Shown here: piece after piece, positions 32,525-41,848 of the stretch
Position numbering within the stretch: the stretch's first letter is position 1
Layout: each line of letters begins with the position of its first letter
Assembly (NCBI GenBank): GCA_963664605.1
Contig: OY761536.1
Span: forward strand, 434,001 to 498,000
DNA: 64,000 nucleotides
Source: JAHOYW01 sp963664605
GTDB taxonomy: Bacteria; Verrucomicrobiota; Lentisphaeria; Victivallales; Victivallaceae
Reading direction: 5' to 3'
Translations under genes and position numbers: made by a program
The notes under the pieces: generated by a model
Told to the model about the DNA's origin: nothing
Seen by the model: only the letters and a program-made list of their open reading frames with translations
Databases searched by the model: none

Positions 32525-32681
32525 ACCACAAATTCCACACTCAGCCCATGCAAAGCGTGCTACATTAAATTATACGAAACACTACCGTATCACATATTCG
32601 GGGGAAGTTTTAAAATTTGCTCACGATCTGAGCTATAAACCGTTTTGAATGCAAAGGTTAAGGAGGGCGCTCCTGCGGCTG

Positions 32682-33005
32682 TTAGTCCAGCTTCTCGTCT
32701 ACTGTATTTTTATATTTATTAGCTATCGCAAGCGCGAGATCAGCTTGTTCCTCGGGGGTCAATTTATTAATCATCTTTATAAGCCTGCCCTCTATGCCTT
32801 TTTTGCCGCCGGTTCCTAAAAAATCTATCTGCATATTCGGGAAAAGCTTTTGTATAGTTTTCAGCCTTATATTGTCAATAGAAATATGATTGTTTTTTAT
32901 CTTATTAATGCTTGGCTGGGCAACACCAGATATCTTGCTCAATTTAAGTTCTCCTCCAACTTCGTGAATACGTTCCCACAGCGCGCTGTTAAGTTTTCTT
33001 TCCAT
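32682..33005 (-). CDS. Small XRE-like DNA-binding protein
   Basis: A 107-residue protein with a lambda-repressor-like HTH at residues 8-55 (ERIHEVGGELKLSKISGVAQPSINKIKNN). The recognition helix is GVAQPSINKI. A KLFPNMQIDFLGTGG link follows, then a short helical C-terminus that may dimerise. A GAGG Shine-Dalgarno lies 9 nt before the ATG. It has no recognised partner gene. It is divergent from another HTH gene at 33425 across a hairpin-rich region, so an element-borne or regulatory pair is possible. Confidence 0.7.
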   Translation of the reverse strand: MERKLNSALWERIHEVGGELKLSKISGVAQPSINKIKNNHISIDNIRLKTIQKLFPNMQIDFLGTGGKKGIEGRLIKMINKLTPEEQADLALAIANKYKNTVDEKLD

Positions 33006-33190
33006 TTAATAGCCTCAAAAAATATTTTTATTCCGAGTAATTTATATTGGATAGAATATAAAAAACAAAGAAAAAGAATAAAAAGGCTTGCTTTTATAAG
33101 CTATAGGTTATATTTTATAAGTAACAAATTATAAATCAAACTTTTGTTACCGAAAAGATAAGAGGGGAAAGGGTCTTTTTAAAATCAAGC
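33006..33190. other. AT-rich divergent region
   Basis: No gene. This AT-rich stretch (poly-A/T tracts at 33050-33120) probably carries the promoter of the reverse-strand XRE gene. I could not assign hexamers with confidence. Confidence 0.25.
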
Positions 33191-33386
33191 TCAGTGCCCA
33201 CAGGGTGGGCGGGAGCGCAGATTTTTGCTCTCTTGCGTTATACCGTGAAGTATCCGGCGTAGCCGGGGGGCACGGTATAACGCAAACGAACAAGCCAGGC
33301 AAGCATAATAAAAGAATAAAAGAGCAGGGCATTGCCCTGTCGCCGCCTGCGTAAGGCGCGGAGGGGGCTTGGGGGGCGAAGCGCCC
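33191..33386. repeat. Array of GC-rich hairpins including a 15-bp nested palindrome
   Basis: Five stem-loops occur in under 200 bp. GCCCAC/GTGGGC is at 33196-33210. A perfect 15-bp inverted repeat TTGCGTTATACCGTG and its complement (33233-33247, 33271-33285) encloses a second stem CCGGC/GCCGG (33254-33266). CAGGGC/GCCCTG is at 33325-33339. CGCCT/AGGCG is at 33344-33358. GGGCG/CGCCC is at 33374-33386. Base composition differs sharply from the AT-rich flanks. It could be a mobile-element remnant, a MITE-like insert or a structured RNA. Confidence 0.55.
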
Positions 33387-33424
33387 ACCAAAAACAACGG
33401 GAACTGAATAAAGGAGGAAAAAAT

Positions 33425-33775
33425 ATGCTCAATTACAATGAAATCAAAAATGCCAGCATGGAGGAAATTAAAGGTCAAATGAAACTCCTGCAACGGGATA
33501 TTACACACGCGGAATCATGGCTGCAGGATCTCGAACAATCAGAAAAGGTTTTAAAAGCGGCGTTGTCCGCAAAAGAAGGGAAAGGGAAAACTGTAACCGC
33601 TTTAAGAAAACAGCTCTTAAAGTGCGGTTTGAGTCAAAAAAAATTGGCGCAGAAGCTCGGCATTAGTGAGGCGGCAGTTTCCCTGCAAGTAAAAACCGGA
33701 ATAAAAATGACGAAGGTCGCGGCAAAATACGCCCGTGCAATACATTGTGACCCGCGCTTACTTCTGGATTTTTAA
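33425..33775 (+). CDS. HTH (XRE-type) protein with N-terminal coiled segment
   Basis: A 116-residue protein. ATG 33425 has an AGGAGG site 8 nt upstream, so the longer frame from 33332 is rejected. Residues 8-50 are charged helical sequence (MKLLQRDITHAESWLQDLEQSEK). Residues 60-110 carry an HTH (LLKCGLSQKKLAQKLGISEAAVSLQVK; the recognition helix is GISEAAVSLQV). The C-terminus ends HCDPRLLLDF. It has an intrinsic terminator downstream. Function is unknown; it resembles single-HTH antitoxin or phage-like regulators, but no toxin is adjacent. Confidence 0.75.
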   Translation: MLNYNEIKNASMEEIKGQMKLLQRDITHAESWLQDLEQSEKVLKAALSAKEGKGKTVTALRKQLLKCGLSQKKLAQKLGISEAAVSLQVKTGIKMTKVAAKYARAIHCDPRLLLDF

Positions 33776-33845
33776 GTCGCTCTTTGGAGCTTCTGCAATC
33801 CTCAAGCTCGATTACTCCCCCCTGCCGCGTTTTCATATTTTTCAT

Positions 33846-33872
33846 AAAAACCTTAAAAGAAAAGGTTTTTTT
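33846..33872 (+). terminator. Terminator of the forward HTH gene
   Basis: Stem AAAAACCTT (33846-33854) and AAGGTTTTT (33862-33870) with a 7-nt loop, followed by TT and A-rich sequence. It is 70 bp after the stop. Confidence 0.7.
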
Positions 33873-34141
33873 AAAAGTTTCCTCCTATCTCCAAAATGAA
33901 CCAGGCGAAAACTTGCGAGTTCAACATCAGTAAAGATGCTCGATCAACGCTTTCGACCGTTGGATCACCGAAGCGCCGCATCCGCCATTTTTCTTTTTTT
34001 TCCTGTTTAATTCAAAATACCGTGTTTTTCTACTCAAATTAAGGTGTTTTTCACTTGTTAAATTTATAATGTGGTGTAGGTTAAGATAAATATATTTATA
34101 ACCTGCCTGAACGGCTGAAATTAGAAGACAAGGAAACCAAT
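33873..34141. other. Intergenic region upstream of gyrA with decayed repeat
   Basis: No gene. It contains TTTCGACCGTT (33951-33961), shared with 18694-18704, and CCGCCATTTTTCTTTTTTT (33982-34000), closely matching 61414-61433. AT-rich sequence before gyrA includes a TATAAT at about 34064 that may be a promoter. Confidence 0.35.
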
Positions 34142-36814
34142 ATGAGTGAACTCAGCACACACGATTTTCCTGTAGGAATAGAAGACATTATGCATACTGC
34201 TTATTTGCAGTATTCCCTTAGCGTCAATGTGGGACGGGCAATTCCTGATGTCCGTGACGGGCTGAAGCCCGTAAACCGCCGTATATTATACGCGATGAAG
34301 CAGCTCGGATTGACTAAATCGCACGCTTTTAAGAAAAGCGCGAGTGTTGTCGGGGAAGTGATCGCAAAATACCACCCGCACGGCGACAGTTCGATTTATG
34401 ACGCAATGGTACGTCTGGCTCAGGATTTCTCGATGCGTGAACCACTCGTTGACGGGCAGGGTAACTTTGGAAGTATTGACGGCGACTCAGCCGCCGCTTA
34501 TCGTTATACCGAAGCCAGAATGGAACGTCTCGCGGAAGAATTGCTTGTCGATATTGAAAAAGACACTATTGATATGACCGCGACTTTTGACGAAGCCAAC
34601 CTTGAACCGACCGTCCTTCCCGCACGTTTCCCGCAACTGCTGGTTAACGGCACTACCGGTATCGGGGTCGGTATGGCGACAAATATTCCGCCGCACAACC
34701 TCGGCGAAGTAATCAACGCGACTATCTGCCTGCTGGAAAACCCCACCGCGACAGTCAGTGATCTTCTCGAACACCTCCCCGGCCCGGATTATCCAACCGG
34801 AGCGATAATGCGCGGTATTCATAATATCCGCAAATTCTACGCAACCGGCAAAGGCAGCACCAAAATCCGCGCCCGTGCTGAAATCGTGGAAAATGCCCAG
34901 GGACGCGAACAAATCATCGTCACTGAAATACCTTATGCGGTAAACAAAGAAATGATGGTCAAGAAAATAGCGGACCTGGTTAACGAAAAACGTATCGTCG
35001 GCATTTCCGGGCTGCGTGACGAATCAAGCCGCCGCGCCGGTATCCGCATTGTTGTTGACATCAAACGCGGGTCAATGGGAAGTGTTGTGCTGAATCAGCT
35101 TTACGCTCACACTCAACTTGAAAGCTCTTACGGTTATACTATGCTGGTGGTTGATAACAACCGCCCCCGCATCATGAATTTGACCCAAGTCTTGCAGGCT
35201 TACATCGACCATCGCATGGAGGTTGTTACCCGCCGCACCATATTTGAGCTTAAAAAAGCCGAGGCCAGAGCCCATATCCTGGAAGGCTTGCTCGTTGCTC
35301 TTGATAATATTGATGAAGTCGTTAAAATTATTCGCGCTTCACGCACCCGCCAAATAGCCGGAGAATCCTTGATGGCCCGTTTTGAATTGACTCAGATTCA
35401 AGCCGGAGCGATATTGGAAATGCGCCTGCACCAGTTAACCGGTTTGGCTCGCGAAGACGTTGAAAACGAATTAGCTGAACTGAGAAAGCAAATTGATTAT
35501 TACAACGCGCTGCTCGCCAGCCGTGAAATGCGCCTTGGTGTTATTAAAGACGAACTCATTGAAGTCCGCGACAAATACGCGACTCCGCGCCGTACTGAAA
35601 TCACTATGGATGACAGCGACCTGAATGTTGCCGACCTGATCGCGCGCCATTCATGCGTCATCACCGTTTCAAATACAGGATATATTAAACGCACCCCGTC
35701 CGCGACTTACCGCACTCAGCACCGCGGAGGAAAGGGCATTATCGGTATGGAAACCAAAGACGAGGATTACGTCGAACATCTCTTTAACGCCGACAGCCAT
35801 GATCTAATATTCTTCTTCACCGACAAAGGCTTTATGCATTGGTTGAACGTTTACGAAATTCCGGAAGGTTCACGCGTTTCCAAAGGCAAGGCGATTGTCA
35901 ATATGATAAAAATCGAACCCGGCGAAAAAATAAAAACCATGCTTACTGTCCGCAAGGAGGACTTTGAGGAGGAAAATAAATTTATCGTCATGTGCGCCAA
36001 GAGTGGATACATCAAGAAAACCAGCCTCAACGCTTTCCAGAATCTGCGCCGGGCAGGATTGCGCGCGCTTAGGATAGAAGATGATGACGACCTTATCAGC
36101 GCCGCAATCTGTGAAAACGGCAATGAGATAATTCTTTCGACAGAAAAGGGTATGGCATGCCGTTTCGACCAGGACGACTCCCAACTGCGGCCGATGGGCA
36201 GAACCGCCCGCGGCGTAACCGGAATGCGCTTTAAACTCGAAAACGACAGCATTGTCAGTATGCAGGTTGTCCGGGAACACCTCGGAGATATCGAAGAGGG
36301 CGTCGCTGATGAAGAAGCAGGCGGGCCTCAATTACTTGTTGTTTCACAACAGGGAATGGGTAAACGCAGCTTCGTTAAAACCTACCGTAAGACCAACCGC
36401 GGCGCCAAAGGGGTAACCAGTATGAAACTGCGCGAAGGCGACCTGGTGCTTGAAACCCTGCAGATCATGGAAGGCGACGAGCTGATGCTTACGACTGAAC
36501 GCGGCCAACTGGTCCGTATTCCTGTTGATGAAATCAGAACGATAGGACGAGCTTCAAAGGGCGTCCGCATAATGAACCTGAACGACGACGACCGGATTAC
36601 CGGCGTTTCAAAAATAGTGAAAGTCGAAGAAGAAGAGGAAATGCTCGCCGCTGAGGCTGAGAAAGCTGAAACGCAGGAGAACGCAGCCGGTGAAATGATG
36701 GAAACAAATGAAGTTTCAGAAGCCGCCGGAGAAACTAATGAAACCGCTGTTGAAGCCGACAGCGAAAAGAACAATGAAGAAGTTTCGTCTGAAGATTCTG
36801 AAAAAACTGAATAA
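34142..36814 (+). CDS. gyrA: DNA gyrase subunit A
   Basis: Type II topoisomerase subunit introducing negative supercoils. The 890-residue protein has the catalytic Tyr at position 122 (AAYRYTEARM). The quinolone region HPHGDSSIYD has wild-type-like S83 and D87. The GyrA-box in the C-terminal beta-propeller reads QHRGGKG (consensus QRRGGRG). A long acidic tail of about 60 residues follows the propeller (for example EEEEEMLAAEAEKAE). It shares an operon with folP, whose ATG lies 12 bp after the gyrA stop. The gene is intact and the start fits a conserved N-terminus. Confidence 0.97.
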   Translation: MSELSTHDFPVGIEDIMHTAYLQYSLSVNVGRAIPDVRDGLKPVNRRILYAMKQLGLTKSHAFKKSASVVGEVIAKYHPHGDSSIYDAMVRLAQDFSMREPLVDGQGNFGSIDGDSAAAYRYTEARMERLAEELLVDIEKDTIDMTATFDEANLEPTVLPARFPQLLVNGTTGIGVGMATNIPPHNLGEVINATICLLENPTATVSDLLEHLPGPDYPTGAIMRGIHNIRKFYATGKGSTKIRARAEIVENAQGREQIIVTEIPYAVNKEMMVKKIADLVNEKRIVGISGLRDESSRRAGIRIVVDIKRGSMGSVVLNQLYAHTQLESSYGYTMLVVDNNRPRIMNLTQVLQAYIDHRMEVVTRRTIFELKKAEARAHILEGLLVALDNIDEVVKIIRASRTRQIAGESLMARFELTQIQAGAILEMRLHQLTGLAREDVENELAELRKQIDYYNALLASREMRLGVIKDELIEVRDKYATPRRTEITMDDSDLNVADLIARHSCVITVSNTGYIKRTPSATYRTQHRGGKGIIGMETKDEDYVEHLFNADSHDLIFFFTDKGFMHWLNVYEIPEGSRVSKGKAIVNMIKIEPGEKIKTMLTVRKEDFEEENKFIVMCAKSGYIKKTSLNAFQNLRRAGLRALRIEDDDDLISAAICENGNEIILSTEKGMACRFDQDDSQLRPMGRTARGVTGMRFKLENDSIVSMQVVREHLGDIEEGVADEEAGGPQLLVVSQQGMGKRSFVKTYRKTNRGAKGVTSMKLREGDLVLETLQIMEGDELMLTTERGQLVRIPVDEIRTIGRASKGVRIMNLNDDDRITGVSKIVKVEEEEEMLAAEAEKAETQENAAGEMMETNEVSEAAGETNETAVEADSEKNNEEVSSEDSEKTE

Positions 36815-36826
36815 TTGGTAACGATT

Positions 36827-37666
36827 ATGCGTTTTTGTTTTAGAAATCGCGAAACCAGCATTGACGTCCCCTGTTTGATGGGGATTGTCAATGTAACTCC
36901 TGATTCATTTAGTGACGGCGGAGCTTTTTTTGACAGGGATACGGCAGTCAGGCATTGCTTGAAGCTTTATGATGAAGGCGCGGCAATCATTGATATTGGC
37001 GGGGAATCAACCCGCCCGAACGCCGCGGAGGTTTCTATTGAAGAAGAAATCAATCGAGTTGTTCCGGTGATTTCTGAGCTGAAGAATATAAAACCGGAAA
37101 TCATAATCAGTGTTGATACCCGCAAAGCAGAAGTAGCGAAGGCCGCTGTTGAAGCTGGAGCAGATATAATAAATGATGTAAGCGGCCTGGAGCATTCTCC
37201 GGAAATTGCGGAAATTGCCGCTCAAAATAATAGCGGTTTGATTCTGATGCACATGCGCGGATGCCCCGAAAACATGCAGGCTCCGGAAAACCTGGTATAT
37301 GAAGACATTATAAGCGAAGTCGCTGATTTTTTGACCCGTGCCGCGCAGAAAGCGCTTGATTGTGGCGTAAAACGGGAAAATATTATCTTAGACCCGGGAA
37401 TTGGTTTTTCCAAGAATGTGAAACAGAACATGCTGTTAATTAAAGGAATTAGACAGCTTAAGGCAAATGGTTATGCGGTTTTAGTCGGACACTCCAGAAA
37501 ATCGTTTATCGGCAGCTTGTTAAACCGCGATAAACCGGAAGACCGTCAGGCAGGAACAATCGCGGTTTCACTATATCTGGCTTCACAGGAAGTCGAAATA
37601 CTTAGAGTGCATGATGTTCGGGAGAACATGGATGCTTTAAAAATGTTTAATTTTTGCGTAAGCTAA
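36827..37666 (+). CDS. folP: Dihydropteroate synthase
   Basis: Condenses pteridine diphosphate with p-aminobenzoate in folate synthesis, the sulfonamide target. The product has 279 residues from ATG 36827; a TTG at 36815 is a weaker alternative. Motifs are MGIVNVTPDSFSDGG near residue 18, DIGGESTRPNA, SVDTRKAEVAKAA, DPGIGFSKN and the phosphate/pABA loop GHSRKSF. It follows gyrA closely and precedes cdaA by 10 bp. Confidence 0.96.
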   Translation: MRFCFRNRETSIDVPCLMGIVNVTPDSFSDGGAFFDRDTAVRHCLKLYDEGAAIIDIGGESTRPNAAEVSIEEEINRVVPVISELKNIKPEIIISVDTRKAEVAKAAVEAGADIINDVSGLEHSPEIAEIAAQNNSGLILMHMRGCPENMQAPENLVYEDIISEVADFLTRAAQKALDCGVKRENIILDPGIGFSKNVKQNMLLIKGIRQLKANGYAVLVGHSRKSFIGSLLNRDKPEDRQAGTIAVSLYLASQEVEILRVHDVRENMDALKMFNFCVS

Positions 37667-37676
37667 GGAGTTTAAT

Positions 37677-38522
37677 ATGCCAACAGGAATAATAGGGTAC
37701 CTCTCGACAGCCTGGGTTTATCTGCAGCCGGCTCTTGAAATCTTTATCCTGGCTTTTATTTTTTACAAGATATTGTATTATCTGCGCGGTACGCGCGGCT
37801 CAAATATCCTTGCCGGCATGCTTATCGCCTTGCTGATTCTGACAGCCGGAGCTGATTTCCTGAAATTTGAGGTACTGAGTTGGGCTCTCAGCGGCTTATG
37901 GACATTGCTGGCAACCGCAATGATTGTTATTTTCCAGCCAGAACTCAGGCGCGCCTTCGCGCAAATAGGCAGCATGTCATTCCGTCAGGAAGACCGCAAA
38001 AAAGAAGTCATCACTGAAATTACCACAGCCGTTTTAAACATGGCAAACCGTAAAATCGGAGCCCTGATGGTTATTGAGCGAAAAATCGGGATGCGTTCAA
38101 TCGTCGAAGATGCGGTAAAACTGGATATAAAGGTCAACTCAATGATTCTTGAATCAATTTTCTATCCTAATTCACCTCTGCATGACGGCGCGATAATTAT
38201 TAAGAACGACCGGATTATTGCCGCGCATGCCATACTGCCGCTTTCCCGGGATGAAACCTTTACAAAATCTCTTGGGACAAGGCATCGGGCTGCTGTCGGC
38301 ATAACTGAAGAAACAGACGCGGTGGTGGTCGTTGTATCCGAGGAAAACGGCAATATCAGCGTTGCCTGCCGCGGCAGTATCCGTTATGACGTCAAAGTGG
38401 ATAAACTGCTGAGGTATTTAAGCGCTCTTCTGATGTCGTCGGATGATAATTCATTCATAAGTATATTCGGTTCCATGGAAGACAACAGCCAGGAAGGATT
38501 TTCTCAAGGAGATGCACAATGA
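37677..38522 (+). CDS. cdaA: Diadenylate cyclase CdaA
   Basis: Makes c-di-AMP from two ATP. The 281-residue protein has three N-terminal TM helices (ALEIFILAFIFYKILYYL; NILAGMLIALLILTA; ALSGLWTLLATAMIVIF) and the DAC domain with DGAIIIKNDRIIAAHAILPL and LGTRHRAAVGITEETDAVV, holding the Asp-Gly-Ala and Arg-His-Arg catalytic motifs. It overlaps cdaR by 4 bp. c-di-AMP controls potassium and wall homeostasis; glmM, the usual third gene, is absent here. Confidence 0.96.
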   Translation: MPTGIIGYLSTAWVYLQPALEIFILAFIFYKILYYLRGTRGSNILAGMLIALLILTAGADFLKFEVLSWALSGLWTLLATAMIVIFQPELRRAFAQIGSMSFRQEDRKKEVITEITTAVLNMANRKIGALMVIERKIGMRSIVEDAVKLDIKVNSMILESIFYPNSPLHDGAIIIKNDRIIAAHAILPLSRDETFTKSLGTRHRAAVGITEETDAVVVVVSEENGNISVACRGSIRYDVKVDKLLRYLSALLMSSDDNSFISIFGSMEDNSQEGFSQGDAQ

Positions 38523-39511
38523 ATCAGACAACAAAAGAAACAAAAAAATTTGCCTGGGTTCCAGCATTCTTTAAAAATGATATTCTCCGCAAAGCAATTG
38601 CCTTGTTTTTTGCCATATTATTTTATTTTATCGTCATCAGCCGTCTGGGCCTTGAAGAACAGATAAGTAATATTCCTGTAGATATAGACCTGCCGACAAG
38701 CCTGGTCAATATCGGGGACAAGAACCCGAAAGTTTCACTCATAATAAAAGGCAGTAAGGGGATTCTTAAACGAACCAACCGTTCTTCCTTGAAAATAAAC
38801 GCCTCGGTAAAACTTTCTGAATATATTTCCGGTGAATCCTACATTTTGCGCCTGAGTCCAGGAAATGTTTCCGCTCCGCTGGGGGTAACGGTCGTTCGTA
38901 TTGAACCTCGTGACCTGCCGCTTAACTTAGACCGGAATATATCTAAAAAAATAAAAATTGTCCCGACTTTCACCAACAAAGACTCCCTGCCGCAAGGATA
39001 TGCCGTGGACAAGGTCAGTTTTCAGCCTTCGGAAGTTCTGGCGACCGGACCGGAAAGCATTCTGGAAAAGATGCGCAATGTTAAAAGCACGCCTATTCCT
39101 TTGAGCTCCAGTTTAATAGACAGTTTTGACTATGAAACCAAAATTTTGAATGAACCATCGATTTCAATTACACCGGGTAAAGTCAAGGCCAGAGTTGAAA
39201 TAATTCGCCAGAGCAAAACCGTTACACTCGAAAATGTTGCTATTAAAGTTCTGGAAGCTCCCAACAGGGCCGGAAAGTTCAAAGTCGAACTGTTATCTTC
39301 CCCGCATGCGGCAGTAACACTTAGTGGATTAAAAAGCACCATTGACCTGCTGAAAAGCTCTTCCGTTAAGCCATATATTGATATATCTTCACTGGATACG
39401 GCGGGAACATTTTCTGTAAATGTCGCATGCTGGGTCAACACCAAAGATAAAGTTGTCGTTAAGAATATTTACCCGGATAAAGTACAGGTAAAAATAACTC
39501 AGGCCAAATAA
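38519..39511 (+). CDS. cdaR: YbbR-domain protein, CdaA regulator-like
   Basis: A 330-residue protein with one N-terminal TM segment (KAIALFFAILFYFIVISRLG), then YbbR repeats (about 45-320; for example NIPVDIDLPTSLVNIGDKNPKVSLIIKG begins the first). The extracytoplasmic YbbR domains regulate CdaA by direct contact in Firmicutes; the same role here is inferred from the 4-bp overlap. The next gene, fabF, is 117 bp away. Confidence 0.88.
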   Translation: MNQTTKETKKFAWVPAFFKNDILRKAIALFFAILFYFIVISRLGLEEQISNIPVDIDLPTSLVNIGDKNPKVSLIIKGSKGILKRTNRSSLKINASVKLSEYISGESYILRLSPGNVSAPLGVTVVRIEPRDLPLNLDRNISKKIKIVPTFTNKDSLPQGYAVDKVSFQPSEVLATGPESILEKMRNVKSTPIPLSSSLIDSFDYETKILNEPSISITPGKVKARVEIIRQSKTVTLENVAIKVLEAPNRAGKFKVELLSSPHAAVTLSGLKSTIDLLKSSSVKPYIDISSLDTAGTFSVNVACWVNTKDKVVVKNIYPDKVQVKITQAK

Positions 39512-39628
39512 GGAATTATTCGATTTTCTTTGTTTTTTCGCTTTCACATTAGACTTTAGGATAAAAATGGCTATTATTAAATATATTCCCAAAAAGATTA
39601 ATGAAGAATTTTTAATATAAAGGTATAA

Positions 39629-40852
39629 ATGAAAAAAGTTTTTATTACTGGACGCGGCCTGGTGACTCCTTTGGGGCATGGCAAAGCTGTTAACACCAAG
39701 GCATTACGGGAAGGTAAATCAGGATTGGTTTTCATGCCGAAATGGCAGGAAGAAGGGCTGATCAGTTGTGTTGCCGGTATAGTTGATGCTGAAGCAGAAA
39801 GCGAGTACCTGGATAGAAAACGAAAACGCTTCATGACCCATAACTCCATAATGGCTGTACTGGCTGTCGAAGAAGCCCTTGCTGAAGCCAATCTCACTCC
39901 TGAATATATTGCCGGTAAACGCATTGCCGTAATCAGCGGAGTTGCCGGAACCTGTTACAGGGAAATGTACGAGTCTACTGATATTTATGTAAAATCGCGA
40001 ACATTACGCAAAGTCAATCCTTGTATTGTTCCGCGCGTAATGCCATCCTCAGCGGTTTCCAACCTGTCCCTGATTTTCGGTTTTACCGGAGAAGCATATG
40101 ACATAAGCGCCGCCTGTGCCAGCAGCGCGCATGCCGCAATACTTGGCTCCAGAATGATTCAAGCTGGAATGTATGATATTGTTGTCTGTGGCGGAGCTGA
40201 GCAAACCGACTGGATTCAAGCTCTTGGTTTTACAGCCATTCGCGCCCTTTCCAAGAGCTTTAACGACTGCCCGGAAAAAGCCAGCCGTCCGTTTGCCGCT
40301 GACCGAGATGGTTTTGTCCTTGCAGAAGGTGCAGGCTTTATGGTTCTGGAATCAGAAAACAGCCTTAAAGAACGCGGAGTTGAATCAATCGCTGAAGTTT
40401 CCGGATTCTACGGCAACAGCAACGCTACCGACATGGTGGTTCCTGATAAAGATTCAAGCGTAGCGGTTATGCGCGGAGCCCTTGAGTCGGCAAATCTCAC
40501 TCCCGGAGATATTGATTATATTAATACCCACGGTACCGCCACATTGATTGGAGATCCTGTTGAAATGCGAGCTATAAAAGAAGTTTTCGGTGACGGCCCG
40601 GCAATAAACAGTACCAAATCCCAAACCGGTCATATGGTTGGGGCGACCGGTGCGGTTGAAATAATATTCACGAGCTTGATGATGGAGAATAATTTTATCA
40701 GTCCGTCGCTGAATCTTGAAAACCCGGAAGAAGAGTTTAAGGGAGCTGACTTTGTCACGGAAACACGCGAAAATGTCAAAATCAAACATGCGTTAAGCAA
40801 CAGCTTCGCCTTTGGCGGATCAAACGCAGCGTTAATCGTTTCCGCTTTATAA
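39629..40852 (+). CDS. fabF: 3-oxoacyl-ACP synthase II
   Basis: Condensing enzyme of fatty-acid elongation. The 407-residue protein has the catalytic Cys at 163 (DISAACASSAHAA), His in NTHGTATLIGD and His in KSQTGHMVGATGAVE. It begins VFITGRGLVTPLGHG. The CFG (here ACASS) and SFAFGGSNA motifs at the C-terminus are typical. It stands alone with a strong terminator, so it may be a FabF-like paralogue rather than part of a fab cluster; no acpP or fabD is nearby. Confidence 0.9.
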   Translation: MKKVFITGRGLVTPLGHGKAVNTKALREGKSGLVFMPKWQEEGLISCVAGIVDAEAESEYLDRKRKRFMTHNSIMAVLAVEEALAEANLTPEYIAGKRIAVISGVAGTCYREMYESTDIYVKSRTLRKVNPCIVPRVMPSSAVSNLSLIFGFTGEAYDISAACASSAHAAILGSRMIQAGMYDIVVCGGAEQTDWIQALGFTAIRALSKSFNDCPEKASRPFAADRDGFVLAEGAGFMVLESENSLKERGVESIAEVSGFYGNSNATDMVVPDKDSSVAVMRGALESANLTPGDIDYINTHGTATLIGDPVEMRAIKEVFGDGPAINSTKSQTGHMVGATGAVEIIFTSLMMENNFISPSLNLENPEEEFKGADFVTETRENVKIKHALSNSFAFGGSNAALIVSAL

Positions 40853-40897
40853 AAAATTATATTTTATAATATAATTTGGAACTAAATTAGACAAATT

Positions 40898-40941
40898 AAC
40901 TTAACAGCCGTATAGTACGGCTGTTAAGTTTTATTATTTTT
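40898..40941 (+). terminator. Terminator of fabF
   Basis: A perfect 15-bp stem, AACTTAACAGCCGTA (40898-40912) with its complement (40916-40930), around a TAG loop, is followed by TTATTATTTTT. Confidence 0.9.
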
Positions 40942-40964
40942 AACATAAAGAGTCATATACATAA

Positions 40965-41840
40965 ATGCAAACGCGACCCAAGCTGCCCCCCTGGATCAGG
41001 GTAAAAGTTAATTGCGGTAAAAATCGTAATCAGGTGGCACACCTTATGGATGAACTGAAACTTCATTCAGTATGCGCCAGCGCCCGGTGCCCCAACCTCG
41101 GCGAATGCTGGCACCGTGGAACCGCTACTTTTATGATCCTTGGAGATGAGTGTACCCGCAACTGTAAATTCTGCGCGGTAAAACATAATCCAAGACCAGC
41201 CCCCCCTGATCCCCAGGAAGTAAACAACCTGGTTGAAGCGGTTAAACGCATGAAACTAAAATACGTTGTCATTACTTGTGTCACCCGCGATGACCTGAAA
41301 GACGGCGGAGCAAGCCAGTTCGCGGCAGTAATTAACGCTCTCCACCAAGAAACCCCGGATGTTAAAATCGAAGTTTTATGCTCCGATTTCAACGACAATA
41401 TTGACGCGTTAAAAACTGTTCTTGATGCCGGGCCGACCGTCTTCAATCATAATGTTGAAACTGTCAGGAGAATAGCGGAACAAATCCGCGATAAAGCCAC
41501 GTATGACCGCTCAATGCGGGTACTGCGCAACGCTTATGACTTGACAAAAGGCAAAATTCCTGTAAAGTCAGGATTAATGGTCGGACTTGGCGAAACAGAC
41601 CAGGAGGTTCTTGATACATTAAAAGAATTAAAAAACAATAAGGTCAGCATATTAACAATAGGGCAATATTTGCCGCCTTCCAACGCCCATTGGCAACTGG
41701 ATCGCTATGTTGAACCGGAAAAATTTAATGAATGGGCAAAGTTTGCCCGTAAAATAGGCTTTGATTTCGTTGCCAGCGCACCATTGGTCCGCAGCTCGTA
41801 TAATGCAGAGGAGCTATTTTCGAAAAATAACAGAGGATAA
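40965..41840 (+). CDS. lipA: Lipoyl synthase
   Basis: Radical-SAM enzyme inserting two sulfurs into octanoyl-lipoyl domains. The protein has 291 residues. The auxiliary cluster Cys are C37, C42 and C48 (VCASARCPNLGEC), and the SAM cluster is C63-x3-C67-x2-C70 (CTRNCKFC). TRDDLKDGGASQFA and KSGLMVGLGET are family motifs. The C-terminal VRSSYNAEEL, with its conserved Arg-Ser-Ser-Tyr, is intact. It is followed after 8 bp by a histidine kinase gene, an unusual neighbour; lpdA, another lipoate user, lies at 45.8 kb. Confidence 0.96.
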   Translation: MQTRPKLPPWIRVKVNCGKNRNQVAHLMDELKLHSVCASARCPNLGECWHRGTATFMILGDECTRNCKFCAVKHNPRPAPPDPQEVNNLVEAVKRMKLKYVVITCVTRDDLKDGGASQFAAVINALHQETPDVKIEVLCSDFNDNIDALKTVLDAGPTVFNHNVETVRRIAEQIRDKATYDRSMRVLRNAYDLTKGKIPVKSGLMVGLGETDQEVLDTLKELKNNKVSILTIGQYLPPSNAHWQLDRYVEPEKFNEWAKFARKIGFDFVASAPLVRSSYNAEELFSKNNRG

Positions 41841-41848
41841 TTAATAAA

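Noticed and set aside
34504..36331. Several reverse open frames opposite gyrA
   Set aside because: All are antisense to a complete gyrA and lack start signals or motifs.
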